A stretch of DNA of 64,000 bases from an uncultured Pseudomonadota bacterium (GTDB lineage: Bacteria > Myxococcota_A > UBA796 > GCA-2862545), in contig CAJXTB010000002.1 in NCBI GenBank assembly GCA_913061235.1, positions 372,001-436,000 of the forward strand, given 5' to 3'. The stretch's first letter is position 1. Each line of letters begins with the position of its first letter. Positions 17,026-24,886 of the stretch are shown here, piece after piece. The notes below the pieces were generated by a model, which saw only the letters and a list, made by a program, of their open reading frames with translations, did not search any database and was not told where the DNA came from. The translations under genes and the position numbers were made by a program.

Positions 17026-18213
17026 ATGAGAAACCTTCTTATCTGCCTGTTGGTCGCCGGCCTGTCTTCGACAGTGCTTGCACAGGATGCGTTTGCTCAA
17101 TCCGCAGAGTCCAGGGCCGAAGCCCGTCGTCTGCAAGGTGAGCTGGAACGTCGTGCACAACGTGGCGCATGGGAAGGCGTAGAGGGAACGTACCAGCGCA
17201 TGCTCGCCCTTAATACTGAGCTTGAGTTCGACGGCCACATGATTGGCGCTCAGGCCGCTGGTGCCCTGGGCAAGACGTGGGAACGCTACCAACGCTTGGA
17301 GCGCGCGCTGGCGTTGCAGCAAGAGCAAGAGATTGTGGACTCAATGAGCGCCATTGATGGTGCTTACGGACGGGTCAGGTTGCGCGGTAATCCACGTTGG
17401 GACGTTGTCTTTACTCGCCCCGTTCAGCCCTTCATTCCCGATCAACGTAAGAGCATCGAGTACGGGTCTTTTGTTCTGACTGAAGGTGGACAGTTCGAGG
17501 GCATGCTGCCTGCGGGCGAGTACGTACTCGGCGGCGACGACACCAAAGAGACACTGACGTTCACGGTGGAGCCTGGTGAAGACTGGCAGGTCATCGATAT
17601 CCAGCGTGGCTATGCTCGCGGTGGAGAAGGCATCGTCTACCACGGCCCTATTGCCACGGTGGGGTACGCATTTACAGCATCGCCCGAGCCGTCAGCGCCG
17701 GTCTTGATCGACGGATTTTCCGGTGGAGAGCGTCACAGCGCTCAGCCAGGTTCCGTCACGGGTAGCGGGCTTGGCGTGGAGCTAGGCTGGGAAGTAGGAC
17801 CGACTCGATTGGTCGCCGCAGCAGCGTCGTTGTCGTACTCTGGACTCGTCTTTGGTGGAGAAGACACCTTCCACATGGGCTACGGTTGGGCCGGTGTCGC
17901 GCTGCGTCCTGGCAACCTTCGCATTGCGGTTGGGCCGACATACGGCGTCTTGCGCGGCAAAGGGACAGGGGTCATCCCCTCATTCGACGTCGGACAGGAT
18001 CCAGGCCGATATCAGCCACAAAACATCGGTTACAAAGGCTCCGCTTGGGCTAGTGGCGCTCGAATGACCGCTTCGTACGGTTTGTTGGACTTAGAACCCC
18101 TTCAGGGGGTTGTTGAGTTGGGTGGTCACTGGCAAACAGACGGTGCTCGCTCATATTTTGATGTCGGTATCCGGGTCGGAATCGTTCCAAAGGTTCCGCG
18201 GTTTGAAGGGTAA
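17026..18213 (+). CDS. probable outer-membrane or periplasmic beta-rich protein with coiled N-terminus
   Basis: 395 residues from the ATG at 17026, four bases after the upstream stop. The signal peptide ends near AFA-QS. Residues ~30-115 are strongly helical (EARRLQGELERRAQRGAW), possibly a TPR pair or coiled coil. Residues ~130-200 form a beta domain with a PEGA-like pattern (GMLPAGEYVLGGDD, FTVEPGEDWQVIDI). From ~250 onward there are alternating hydrophobic and polar strands with Gly/Tyr/Trp turns (GVELGWEVGPTRLV, YGWAGVALRPGNLRIAVGP) ending YFDVGIRVGIVPKVPRFEG, compatible with a small beta-barrel, although the terminal residue is not aromatic. It could be the outer-membrane component of the transporter unit; that is inference. 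Confidence 0.75.
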   Translation: MRNLLICLLVAGLSSTVLAQDAFAQSAESRAEARRLQGELERRAQRGAWEGVEGTYQRMLALNTELEFDGHMIGAQAAGALGKTWERYQRLERALALQQEQEIVDSMSAIDGAYGRVRLRGNPRWDVVFTRPVQPFIPDQRKSIEYGSFVLTEGGQFEGMLPAGEYVLGGDDTKETLTFTVEPGEDWQVIDIQRGYARGGEGIVYHGPIATVGYAFTASPEPSAPVLIDGFSGGERHSAQPGSVTGSGLGVELGWEVGPTRLVAAAASLSYSGLVFGGEDTFHMGYGWAGVALRPGNLRIAVGPTYGVLRGKGTGVIPSFDVGQDPGRYQPQNIGYKGSAWASGARMTASYGLLDLEPLQGVVELGGHWQTDGARSYFDVGIRVGIVPKVPRFEG

Positions 18214-18267
18214 GCGACTCCCTTTTTGTTATTTACGAGTTCTCTCGACACACGGTTGGAGATTTGC

Positions 18268-19350
18268 ATGATTCGCACGACACCATGGCTACGCAAGGCT
18301 GGTACTGCGCTCGGAATGCTGGCTGGACTGGCTCTGGCCACAACCGCAAGTGCTGGTACGGTACGCTTTGAGGGTCAAGGGCATACTGAAAACCCAGTGT
18401 GGTCGACTGATGGCAGGTACATTGCCTTTGAGGTCAACCCGCTCGGAAGCGGCGATACGCACATGTTTATCGCCGAGGTGTCCGGCAGCGTTGCCAAGGA
18501 TGCCAAGCGCATGTCGCTACCGGGTGGTGGCGGAGGGTTTGGTGCTGGCAACCAGGTCGCCATCAATCCCGCATGGTCATCCCAGGGTGTGGCACTGTTC
18601 GAAGGCAGCAACCAAGGCGGGCAGTTCCGTATCTACTACGCAAGCCCGACCGGTGGTGGCGCTAGCGAGATGCTGCCTACGTCCATGATTGCAGGTGACG
18701 TCACAATGCCAACGCTAAGCCCCGATGGCAGCAACATGGCCTTTGTGTCGGACTTGACCGGCAATGGAGACCTGCGGCAGTGGAACAGCTCCACCAATGC
18801 CATCACGCAGCTCACGAACAGCGAAGGCACCGAGATGTTCCCGCAGTATTCTGCGGACGGCAGCAAGATTGTCTTCACCCGTAAGCGCAACAGCATCGAA
18901 GCGGTCTACATGATCGACCTCGCATCTGGTGAAGAGCGCACCGTCTCCTCGGGCAACACGGATCGTAGTCGTCCAGCGTTTGCTGGGGACCGCGTTGTGT
19001 TCCTGTCACAGCGAGAGGCGGAATGGGACTTGGTGTCTGTGGATATGAATGGTCAGGGGCGTGAGACTCTCGCTCGCAATGTTCGAGTGGGCACGCACGG
19101 TCGCCCCCAGATCACGCCAGACGGCCGTTATGTGGCGTTTGCCAGCAATGACCCCACGCAGTCCAGCACAGTGACCTTGGCCCGCGTGGATGGGTCTGGA
19201 ACGGTAGACATCCCCACCGAGTTCGTCGCATGTGGTGAGCCTGCCGTGACGGTTGTGGACGGCCGCACCTACCTCGCGTTCACCGCTCTACCGGATGCGG
19301 ACGCCGCGTACCGTTTCCTGGAAGTGATGGACATTACTGGCCGCATCTAG
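18268..19350 (+). CDS. exported TolB-like WD40/PD40 propeller protein
   Basis: 360 residues from the ATG at 18268, supported by GGAG seven bases upstream; an earlier ATG at 18226 adds a non-signal stretch. The signal peptide ends at ASA-GT. The mature part carries PD40-type blades: PVWSTDGRYIAFEV, PTLSPDGSNMAFVSD, PQYSADGSKIVFTRKR, a degenerate RPAFAGDRVVFLSQR, and PQITPDGRYVAFASN. The gene ends the plus-strand unit; a strong terminator follows at 19381. TolB itself lies in tol-pal operons and carries an N-terminal domain that is absent here, so this is a TolB-like propeller rather than TolB. It may act as a periplasmic docking protein. Confidence 0.88.
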   Translation: MIRTTPWLRKAGTALGMLAGLALATTASAGTVRFEGQGHTENPVWSTDGRYIAFEVNPLGSGDTHMFIAEVSGSVAKDAKRMSLPGGGGGFGAGNQVAINPAWSSQGVALFEGSNQGGQFRIYYASPTGGGASEMLPTSMIAGDVTMPTLSPDGSNMAFVSDLTGNGDLRQWNSSTNAITQLTNSEGTEMFPQYSADGSKIVFTRKRNSIEAVYMIDLASGEERTVSSGNTDRSRPAFAGDRVVFLSQREAEWDLVSVDMNGQGRETLARNVRVGTHGRPQITPDGRYVAFASNDPTQSSTVTLARVDGSGTVDIPTEFVACGEPAVTVVDGRTYLAFTALPDADAAYRFLEVMDITGRI

Positions 19351-19380
19351 CCGTAGTCAGTGATTGAAGGGGCGAAAGCT

Positions 19381-19418
19381 AAAAAGGGGCGATTCACACC
19401 AGTGAGTCGCCCCTTTCC
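19381..19418 (+). terminator. strong intrinsic terminator of the 4.7-19.4 kb unit
   Basis: AAAGGGGCGAtTCAC (19383-19397) pairs with GTGAgTCGCCCCTTT (19402-19416), a 15-bp stem with a single T-G wobble and a four-base loop. It lies 30 bases after the propeller gene. The A-rich lead and the T-rich end make it usable in both directions, so it can also serve the convergent lipoprotein gene. Confidence 0.88.
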
Positions 19419-19431
19419 GTTGCTGCACTTC

Positions 19432-19479
19432 CTAGAAGAAGCAGTGCACGTCTAGAAGAAGCAGTGCACGTCTAGAAGA
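19432..19479 (-). repeat. 20-bp tandem duplication of a gene's 3' end
   Basis: CTAGAAGAAGCAGTGCACGT occurs at 19432-19451 and 19452-19471 and is followed at 19472 by a diverged third copy that contains the stop and last codons (C-F-F-F) of the minus-strand lipoprotein gene. The two perfect copies lie beyond the stop codon. Confidence 0.85.
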
Positions 19480-20047
19480 AGAAGCAGCGCGCGTCACTGC
19501 GGAAGTTCGCAGACTGACGGTCGCTGGTGCCGGTGCCCAGCGGACGGCCACTCTCGGAGTAGATGAAGTCAGTGCTTCCGTCTGAGTTCTCGCGCACGTT
19601 GTAGGTCTCGGTGAACGGCGCGGATTCCTGCTGGATGAACTCGGGCAAACAATCGGACTCTTCGAAGTTCAAGGTGCCGTCAATGCTCATGCTGTACTGG
19701 CACGATGGACAGTTGATGGGGTCACCAGTGACGCCTGCAATGTTCCACACGAGCTTGCAGTCTTCGGCACCCGAGACCTCGCGCCACCGGTCATTGACAA
19801 TGTGCGCCCATGCCTCAAAGCCCTCTACACGGCCGTCATCTAGCAGGGCGTACTCCCCAACAAACCAGCCCATGGAGCCGGCAACAGGCGTGCCCTCGAA
19901 TCCGTCACAGGCGTCATCATAGGGGTAGGGGTTTGCCAGTGGGTCGGGCAGTCGGCCTTCATCCGGACCGTCGCCATCGCCCGCTGGGCAGCCGGTGAGT
20001 CCAATGGTGAGTCCAAGGGTGAGTACAGCTAAAGTCATCCAGCGCAT
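19472..20047 (-). CDS. Cys-containing lipoprotein of unknown function
   Basis: 191 residues. A signal peptide with lipobox GLTGC (Cys20) is followed by an acidic Asp/Pro linker. The mature domain (~45-191) is beta-rich with paired cysteines (CKLVWNIAG, NCPSCQYS, SDCLPEF) and ends SDARCFFF. It should be lipid-anchored in the envelope with disulfides. No known family is recognised. The ribosome site GGAGG lies five bases before ATG. Convergent with the propeller gene; they share the terminator between them. Confidence 0.82.
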   Translation of the reverse strand: MRWMTLAVLTLGLTIGLTGCPAGDGDGPDEGRLPDPLANPYPYDDACDGFEGTPVAGSMGWFVGEYALLDDGRVEGFEAWAHIVNDRWREVSGAEDCKLVWNIAGVTGDPINCPSCQYSMSIDGTLNFEESDCLPEFIQQESAPFTETYNVRENSDGSTDFIYSESGRPLGTGTSDRQSANFRSDARCFFF

Positions 20048-20152
20048 AAGGCCTCCAATGCGCGCACACTAGCAGCCCTGTTTGCAGTTCGCCTACTCCG
20101 TAGGTGACGTCCGTGTATTCACCGGGTATGGCGCGCTCCTTTGGAGGACCGA

Positions 20153-20947
20153 ATGTCTGATTCATCCAACGTCTGGGACGCAGGCGATGCCGCAACGGAC
20201 GTGTCTGGAGCCGCCGGTGCGGGTTCCGTGAAAGCGCTCGGCCCCGAGACCAATGAGCTTCCGCCGGTGGCTGACATGTTCATGGCTACCATCGAAGACT
20301 TCAAGGAAAACTGGGCGGACCACGGGATGGTGGGGTTGGGCATGCTCCTAATCCTGATTCCGGCCGTCTCCGTCTTCATGCTGGTGGGCTTCGTTCCGTA
20401 TGTGGCCGCAATCATTAGCGAAGACATCGCGCTGATTTTCGCCGGTTTGGCCTGGCTCATGGTGTCGTCTATTGTTGGCATGGCATTGGTGATGGGCCCT
20501 GTGATGTATGCGCTCTTCAGCATTGAGAACAGCTACTTGGAAGGGGACACAGAAGCCCTTGGATTGGGTGGCTTCTTCTCACGCCTGGGTGAACGCCCGG
20601 TGGGGGCCATTGGCTACCATGTCTCCGCTAGTGGGCTCGGCATGGTGGGCGTCTTGTTCTTCATCATTGGTGCGTTCATCGTCCAGATTGCTCTAAGCAT
20701 GGCCCTGCCCGCGATGGTCGTTCACAAGATGGGCGTTGTTGCTGCAATCACCCGCTCTGCTTCGCACGTGAAGGACCACTTCGTCTGGCACCTGGGCTTC
20801 TGGGGGCTCGGCTTTGTTGTTGTGGCTATCGCCGGCAACATTCCGTTCGTTGGCTACGCCTTCGGCATGCCGTTCTTCGCCAACTACATGCTGCGTGGCT
20901 ACCGCGCGGTGTTTGGCGGTATGGACTCGGACTACGCCGCCTACTGA
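20153..20947 (+). CDS. multi-pass membrane protein of unknown function
   Basis: 264 residues from the ATG at 20153, chosen over an upstream TTG because GGAGGA lies just before it. A polar Asp/Ser-rich N-terminus of ~55 residues is followed by about four to five hydrophobic segments (MLLILIPAVSVFMLVGF, LIFAGLAWLMVSSIVGMAL, VGVLFFIIGAFIVQIALSM, GFWGLGFVVVAIAGNIPF). The loop MVVHKMGVVAAITRSASHVKDHF resembles the 'P-x-x-V-x-E-x-x-G-x-x-x-A-L-x-R-S' loop of DUF4013/YciC-like bacterial membrane proteins of unknown role. It ends convergently with the next minus-strand gene, overlapping by seven bases. Confidence 0.82.
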   Translation: MSDSSNVWDAGDAATDVSGAAGAGSVKALGPETNELPPVADMFMATIEDFKENWADHGMVGLGMLLILIPAVSVFMLVGFVPYVAAIISEDIALIFAGLAWLMVSSIVGMALVMGPVMYALFSIENSYLEGDTEALGLGGFFSRLGERPVGAIGYHVSASGLGMVGVLFFIIGAFIVQIALSMALPAMVVHKMGVVAAITRSASHVKDHFVWHLGFWGLGFVVVAIAGNIPFVGYAFGMPFFANYMLRGYRAVFGGMDSDYAAY

Positions 20948-21483
20948 GCGTCGGGCATGCGAAGCCCGCAGCTACTTGCGACTTCGTCCACAACGGCCCT
21001 CAGATGGGCCACGTGGAAGGTGGTGTAGGTGGGTCCGCTCGCGAATGGGACGTACTGGAACTCGACCTGTTCGTAGGCCAGCAGGCGCTGCAAGAACTTC
21101 TTCGGCTTGCGAAAGATCAGTTCGTCGGCCTCGTTGTCAGTGAGCATGACCACTTGCTCCGGCGTGCCAAGGTCGAACCGGATTGTGGCCCGTGTCTTCC
21201 ATCCGTCGTCGGTTGTCCCGGAACTGTCTGGTGGGAAGGGCGTGCGCACGAACACACGAACCTTGCGGCGCGTGCAGTCGACGACCAGTTCGGGGACTGC
21301 CGTTTGGTCCGGGTAGGCAGCGAACGCTTCGTCGCCACGGAGGATGGCTAGGCGGGTTCCAGGCCAGGCGCTGGGGAGGTCGACCTCGACTGTCGCGCCA
21401 TCTGCCGCTTGCGGAAGTTGGCCCTCGAAGCGAATGGTGGGGTCATCAGCGTGAGCGAAGAGCGTGAGGAGCATGAGAATCAT
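20941..21483 (-). CDS. exported protein of unknown function, VasI-like fold possible
   Basis: 180 residues from the ATG at 21483; translation further upstream gives a basic, non-signal N-terminus. A short signal peptide (MILMLLTLFAHA-DD) is followed by a beta-rich domain. The C-terminal stretch VEFQYVPFASGPTYTTFHV, followed by a helix ending SSCG, resembles the end of VasI-type periplasmic proteins ('F-x-P-x-x-G-x-P-x-x-x-x-F', helix, Cys). Cysteines at ~85 and ~172 could pair. The likeness is weak and there are no type VI secretion genes nearby, so I do not assign a function. Confidence 0.7.
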   Translation of the reverse strand: MILMLLTLFAHADDPTIRFEGQLPQAADGATVEVDLPSAWPGTRLAILRGDEAFAAYPDQTAVPELVVDCTRRKVRVFVRTPFPPDSSGTTDDGWKTRATIRFDLGTPEQVVMLTDNEADELIFRKPKKFLQRLLAYEQVEFQYVPFASGPTYTTFHVAHLRAVVDEVASSCGLRMPDAQ

Positions 21484-21577
21484 GCCCTGATCATGCACTG
21501 GACTGTCAGTGATGGTCAATGACAGGTCTCGCGCACGGTGGCAGACGGTTACGGTTCTGCCCCTGCGGAGGCCTACC

Positions 21578-22129
21578 ATGGCACATGTCACTGATGTCCA
21601 ATCGACCCCAAATCCTGATGCCCGAAAGTTCGTAGTGTCGTCCCGCCTTGTTGAGGCAGGAACCTACACATACGCCACAGCGGCCGCGGCGGATGATTCG
21701 CCGCTTGCATCTGATCTGTTTGACATTGATGGTGTCGACAACGTGATGATTGCATCCGACTTCATCACCGTGCGCAAGCTGCCGAGTGCAACGTGGGGCT
21801 TGTTGGAGCATCAGGTCACCCATCAGTTGTCGGTGTTCTTGGGCAGCTACAAGATGGCCGTCACGGTGGAGACCGCGACCCACGGCGTTGAGCCCACCAC
21901 AGATGTGGAGCGCGCCATCGTTGCCATCTTGGACGAAGACATTCGCCCAGCCGTTGCGAGCGATGGCGGAGAGGTCACCTTCATGGGCTTTGCAGATGGC
22001 ATTGTGAAGCTCAAGATGAGCGGCGCTTGCGGAGAGTGCCCGTCGTCAACGGCAACTCTGAAGGGTGGCATCGAGCGCCTACTGTGCGAGGAAATTCCCG
22101 AGGTGCGGGAGGTCGAGCAGGTCTTCTGA
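21578..22129 (+). CDS. Nfu-type iron-sulfur cluster scaffold
   Basis: 183 residues from the ATG at 21578 with GGAGG nearby. The N-terminal Nfu_N domain (about 1-90) starts with the hallmark TPNPDARKFV; the C-terminal NifU domain (about 105-183) has IRPAVASDGGEV and the cluster-binding CGECPSS (C-x-x-C). These two domains together are those of Nfu1/NfuA-like carriers, which hold a 4Fe-4S cluster between two subunits and pass it to client enzymes. Possible nearby clients are the radical SAM protein at 60358-61284 and PreA/PreT, but this is only inference. It is 14 bases upstream of the cyclase-like gene and probably cotranscribed with it. Confidence 0.93.
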   Translation: MAHVTDVQSTPNPDARKFVVSSRLVEAGTYTYATAAAADDSPLASDLFDIDGVDNVMIASDFITVRKLPSATWGLLEHQVTHQLSVFLGSYKMAVTVETATHGVEPTTDVERAIVAILDEDIRPAVASDGGEVTFMGFADGIVKLKMSGACGECPSSTATLKGGIERLLCEEIPEVREVEQVF

Positions 22130-22143
22130 AGTAAGCTCTGCTC

Positions 22144-22935
22144 ATGGACCTTGACTCAGCACGCCGGTGGCTCGCCGAACAGAAGAATGACGATGGCTCC
22201 TGGGGCTACGTCCCTGGCAATGCCGGTGCAGGCGAGCCTACGCTGCTCGCAGTGGCGTCGGGCCAGGACGCTCCGGTGGACTGGTTGCGCGCCGCTGAAC
22301 TAGGCTGGCCTCAGCTCATGTTGCCCACGTGCCTGTCGCGAACACAGGGATGTGCGGACATGGTGGGCTCCGCACGCGAGCTGATTCTCTCCAGTCGGGG
22401 TGAGGTGGTGCCCGCTGAGTTCGAATTCGACCCAGCGATTCCGGCATGGCCGTGGTTTGAAGGCACCTCTCCGTGGGTCGAGCCCACAGCGTACGCGGTG
22501 CTCAGCCTTCGCCACATGAACATGCACAGCCATCAGCGCTGTCTAGACGGCATCCACATGCTGTTGGACCGGCAGTGTGACGACGGAGGCTGGAACTACG
22601 GGAATCCAGCGATTCTAGGCAGCCGCCTCGAGAGCGACTTGGCCACGACGGGCCGGGTGGCTCTGGCACTGCCCACATCAGGTGCGACGACTAAAGCCCT
22701 GGTACGACTTCGCGACACGCTTGATTGGCAATCTACCGAGCACCTGGCGCTCGCCGCACTCGCACACATTGTGCATGACGTTGACCCATCCCTCTTTCTT
22801 GCCGCTCTAGCGAGTCGACAGCAGCCGAACGGGTCTTTCACGGGCCGGGTGGACCGCACGGCTCTCGCTGTCATGGCGTTCGCGGCGAACGAATCTGGTG
22901 AGTGCCCACTGTTTGTACCGAGGAGCACGCCATGA
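22144..22935 (+). CDS. prenyltransferase/squalene-cyclase-repeat protein, short
   Basis: 263 residues, no signal peptide. Three QW-like repeats mark an alpha/alpha barrel of the squalene-hopene cyclase/prenyltransferase type: QKNDDGSWGY (about 14-23), RQCDDGGWNYG (about 143-153) and RQQPNGSF (about 226-233), plus SPWVEPTAYAVLSL. Full cyclases are over 600 residues and carry a DxDD acid motif; neither is seen, so this is not a complete cyclase. Similar short proteins have no assigned reaction. The stop overlaps the following Tat-exported DUF362 gene (ATGA), so both proteins are made together. Confidence 0.85.
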   Translation: MDLDSARRWLAEQKNDDGSWGYVPGNAGAGEPTLLAVASGQDAPVDWLRAAELGWPQLMLPTCLSRTQGCADMVGSARELILSSRGEVVPAEFEFDPAIPAWPWFEGTSPWVEPTAYAVLSLRHMNMHSHQRCLDGIHMLLDRQCDDGGWNYGNPAILGSRLESDLATTGRVALALPTSGATTKALVRLRDTLDWQSTEHLALAALAHIVHDVDPSLFLAALASRQQPNGSFTGRVDRTALAVMAFAANESGECPLFVPRSTP

Positions 22936-23912
22936 GTGACTGGAGTCGACGAAAGCTCCTGACTGGGGCGCTTGTTGGAGCAGGAGGCATTGCAGCGGCA
23001 CCGTGGGTGTGGAAGAAACTGCAGGTCTTAGACCAGCCTAGGCAGCGGGTCTCAGCATTCCGCGCGGAATCCTATGACGCCGACCTGACCGATATCGTGA
23101 CTCGAGGGCTGGCCGATTACCCGCATGTGATCGAAAAGGCCCGTGGTGGGCGCGTTGTGCTCAAGCCGAACTTGGTGGAGTACTCAGACGAACGGCCCGT
23201 CAACACGAATAGTGCGGTGATGATGGCGGCCATCGCTGCGTTTCGAGCCGTTGGCGCCCGAGAGGTGGTTGTTGCAGAGGGGCCCGGACACCGTCGAGAT
23301 ACCGAGATCTTGGTGGAGAACACCGGACTGCGGCGCATCTTGGATGGCCTTGAGGTGCCGTTCATTGACCTGAACGTAGATGAGGTCCGCGAGATGACCT
23401 TACCCGCCAACTTCACCGGATTTGGGCAGCTCATGATGGGCCGCACAGTGCTGGACGCCGACCTGTTTGTGAGTGTGGCCAAGCTCAAGACGCATCACTG
23501 GGCCGGGGCCACACTGACCATGAAGAACCTGTTCGGGACGGTCCCGGGCAGTGTGTACGGTTGGCCCAAGAACCCCCTGCATTACAAGGGAATCGACCGG
23601 AGTATCTTGGACCTGTGGCACGCGATTTCACCTGGATTCGGAATCATTGACGGAATTGTGGGCATGGAGGGAGACGGTCCCATCATGGGATCCGCCAAGG
23701 CGAGCGGCGTGATGTTCATGGGCGACCACCTACCAGCGCTCGATGCCACCGCAGTCCGCTTCATGTCTCTCGTCCCCGAGCGCATGCCGTACCTGGCGGT
23801 CTCTACAGAGGTGGGAGCCACCATCGCCGCCTCGCGCATTGAGGTGATTGGAGAGCTACCGGATGCTCAGGTCTTTGATGTTGTCGACCGCTTCAACTTC
23901 TTGCGTGCTTGA
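22932..23912 (+). CDS. DUF362 family protein with Tat signal
   Basis: 326 residues from the ATG at 22932. The N-terminus SRRKLLTGALVGAGGIAA is a twin-arginine export signal. The rest fits DUF362: VVLKPNLVEY, the 'EGPG' segment after a beta-alpha unit (VVVAEGPGH), VSVAKLKTHHWAGATLTMKN (family 'K-x-K-T-H-x-x-x-x-x-T-x-x-x-KN'), and IIDGIVGMEGDGP. No ferredoxin domain follows, unlike some family members. The reaction is not established for the family. Tat export suggests folding before transport, perhaps with a cofactor. It overlaps both the upstream cyclase-like gene and the downstream epimerase gene. Confidence 0.93.
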   Translation: MSDWSRRKLLTGALVGAGGIAAAPWVWKKLQVLDQPRQRVSAFRAESYDADLTDIVTRGLADYPHVIEKARGGRVVLKPNLVEYSDERPVNTNSAVMMAAIAAFRAVGAREVVVAEGPGHRRDTEILVENTGLRRILDGLEVPFIDLNVDEVREMTLPANFTGFGQLMMGRTVLDADLFVSVAKLKTHHWAGATLTMKNLFGTVPGSVYGWPKNPLHYKGIDRSILDLWHAISPGFGIIDGIVGMEGDGPIMGSAKASGVMFMGDHLPALDATAVRFMSLVPERMPYLAVSTEVGATIAASRIEVIGELPDAQVFDVVDRFNFLRA

Positions 23913-24886
23913 TGGGTGATCTACGCGGCAAGACGATTGCTATCACTGGCGCCACTGGGTTCCTCGGGGCTCACCTTGCACTGGCTGGCCTCGCGTGTGG
24001 CGCTACGGTGCGAGCCGTTGTGCGCACGCCGGCGAAGGCTGCATGGCTGGCAGAGCTCGGCGTGCAGATTGCCAAAGCAGACCTGTCAGATGTGCCGGCG
24101 ATGACCGAGGCATTTTCGGGGGTGGACGCAGTCATTGCCAACGCCGCTCGCACCGTTGCAAAGGGAGGTACCTTTGCCGACAGCCTGCGTGACAATCGGG
24201 ATGGGGCGGACAATCAGCTGGTGGCGGCATCAGATGCCGGCGTTGAGCGTGTTGTGTACATCTCAACGATTGCTGTGTACGCCATGCGCATGCTCCGACG
24301 AGCGACCGAGTCACAGGCCATTCGCAATCCCGACCGTCGCCCCACAGACCTTGGTGCCTACACATCAAGCCCGCAGTACGCGCGAAGCAAGGCTGCGGCC
24401 GAGCTGGCGGTGTGGGAGCGAGCCGGAGAGCGGGGACTGGCCGTGACGAGTCTACGGCCTGGACCCATCTATGGTCCGGGGTGGAGCCGACTCAACCAGC
24501 GCTACCGGGACTGGAGCAATGCCCGCGTTGCAGTGCTGCCCACCTTCCGGTTCCCACATGTCCATGCAGCAGACTGCGCGCAAGCCGCCATGCAGGCCAT
24601 ACTGGACGATTCAACGGTTGGCGAGGTGTTCAACCTGGCCGGGCCGCTGGCGTCTCCCTACGGTGTTGTGGGGGCCCTCACACAGCTGCGAGACACCGGG
24701 CCATTGCGTGTACCGCTTGTGACGCCCGTGTGGTTGGGACTGGACGACAGCAAGGTCGAGAGACTGCTGGGTCGACCGCTTCGGCGCATCGAAGACAATG
24801 TGCAGGATCTGTTGTCGGATGACCTCATCAGCGACCGGGTCACCGAACTCTACTCGGCACTCCAGTCGCCGTCGGGACCCGAGTAA
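23912..24886 (+). CDS. NAD-dependent epimerase/dehydratase (extended SDR)
   Basis: 324 residues from the ATG at 23912 (TGATG overlap with the upstream stop). It has the nucleotide-binding GATGFLG (about 12-18), VVYISTIAVYA as the catalytic Ser/Thr strand, and YARSK carrying the Tyr/Lys pair of extended SDR enzymes, then LRPGPIYGPG. Substrate is typically a nucleotide sugar, a dihydroflavonol-type or a sterol-like alcohol. Its coupling to a cyclase-repeat protein raises a polycyclic terpenoid role (compare HpnA or 3-beta-hydroxysteroid dehydrogenases), but nothing in the sequence decides this. Its 3' end overlaps the convergent giant gene by 37 bases. Confidence 0.92.
   Translation: MGDLRGKTIAITGATGFLGAHLALAGLACGATVRAVVRTPAKAAWLAELGVQIAKADLSDVPAMTEAFSGVDAVIANAARTVAKGGTFADSLRDNRDGADNQLVAASDAGVERVVYISTIAVYAMRMLRRATESQAIRNPDRRPTDLGAYTSSPQYARSKAAAELAVWERAGERGLAVTSLRPGPIYGPGWSRLNQRYRDWSNARVAVLPTFRFPHVHAADCAQAAMQAILDDSTVGEVFNLAGPLASPYGVVGALTQLRDTGPLRVPLVTPVWLGLDDSKVERLLGRPLRRIEDNVQDLLSDDLISDRVTELYSALQSPSGPE

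Noticed and set aside
18268-19350. TolB proper
   Set aside because: Propeller blades match, but the N-terminal TolB domain and tol-pal neighbours are absent.
20941-21483. Type VI secretion protein VasI
   Set aside because: Only the last third has weak likeness and there are no secretion genes nearby.
22144-22935. Squalene-hopene cyclase
   Set aside because: Only three QW-like repeats, 263 residues and no DxDD motif; kept as a cyclase-repeat protein of unknown role.
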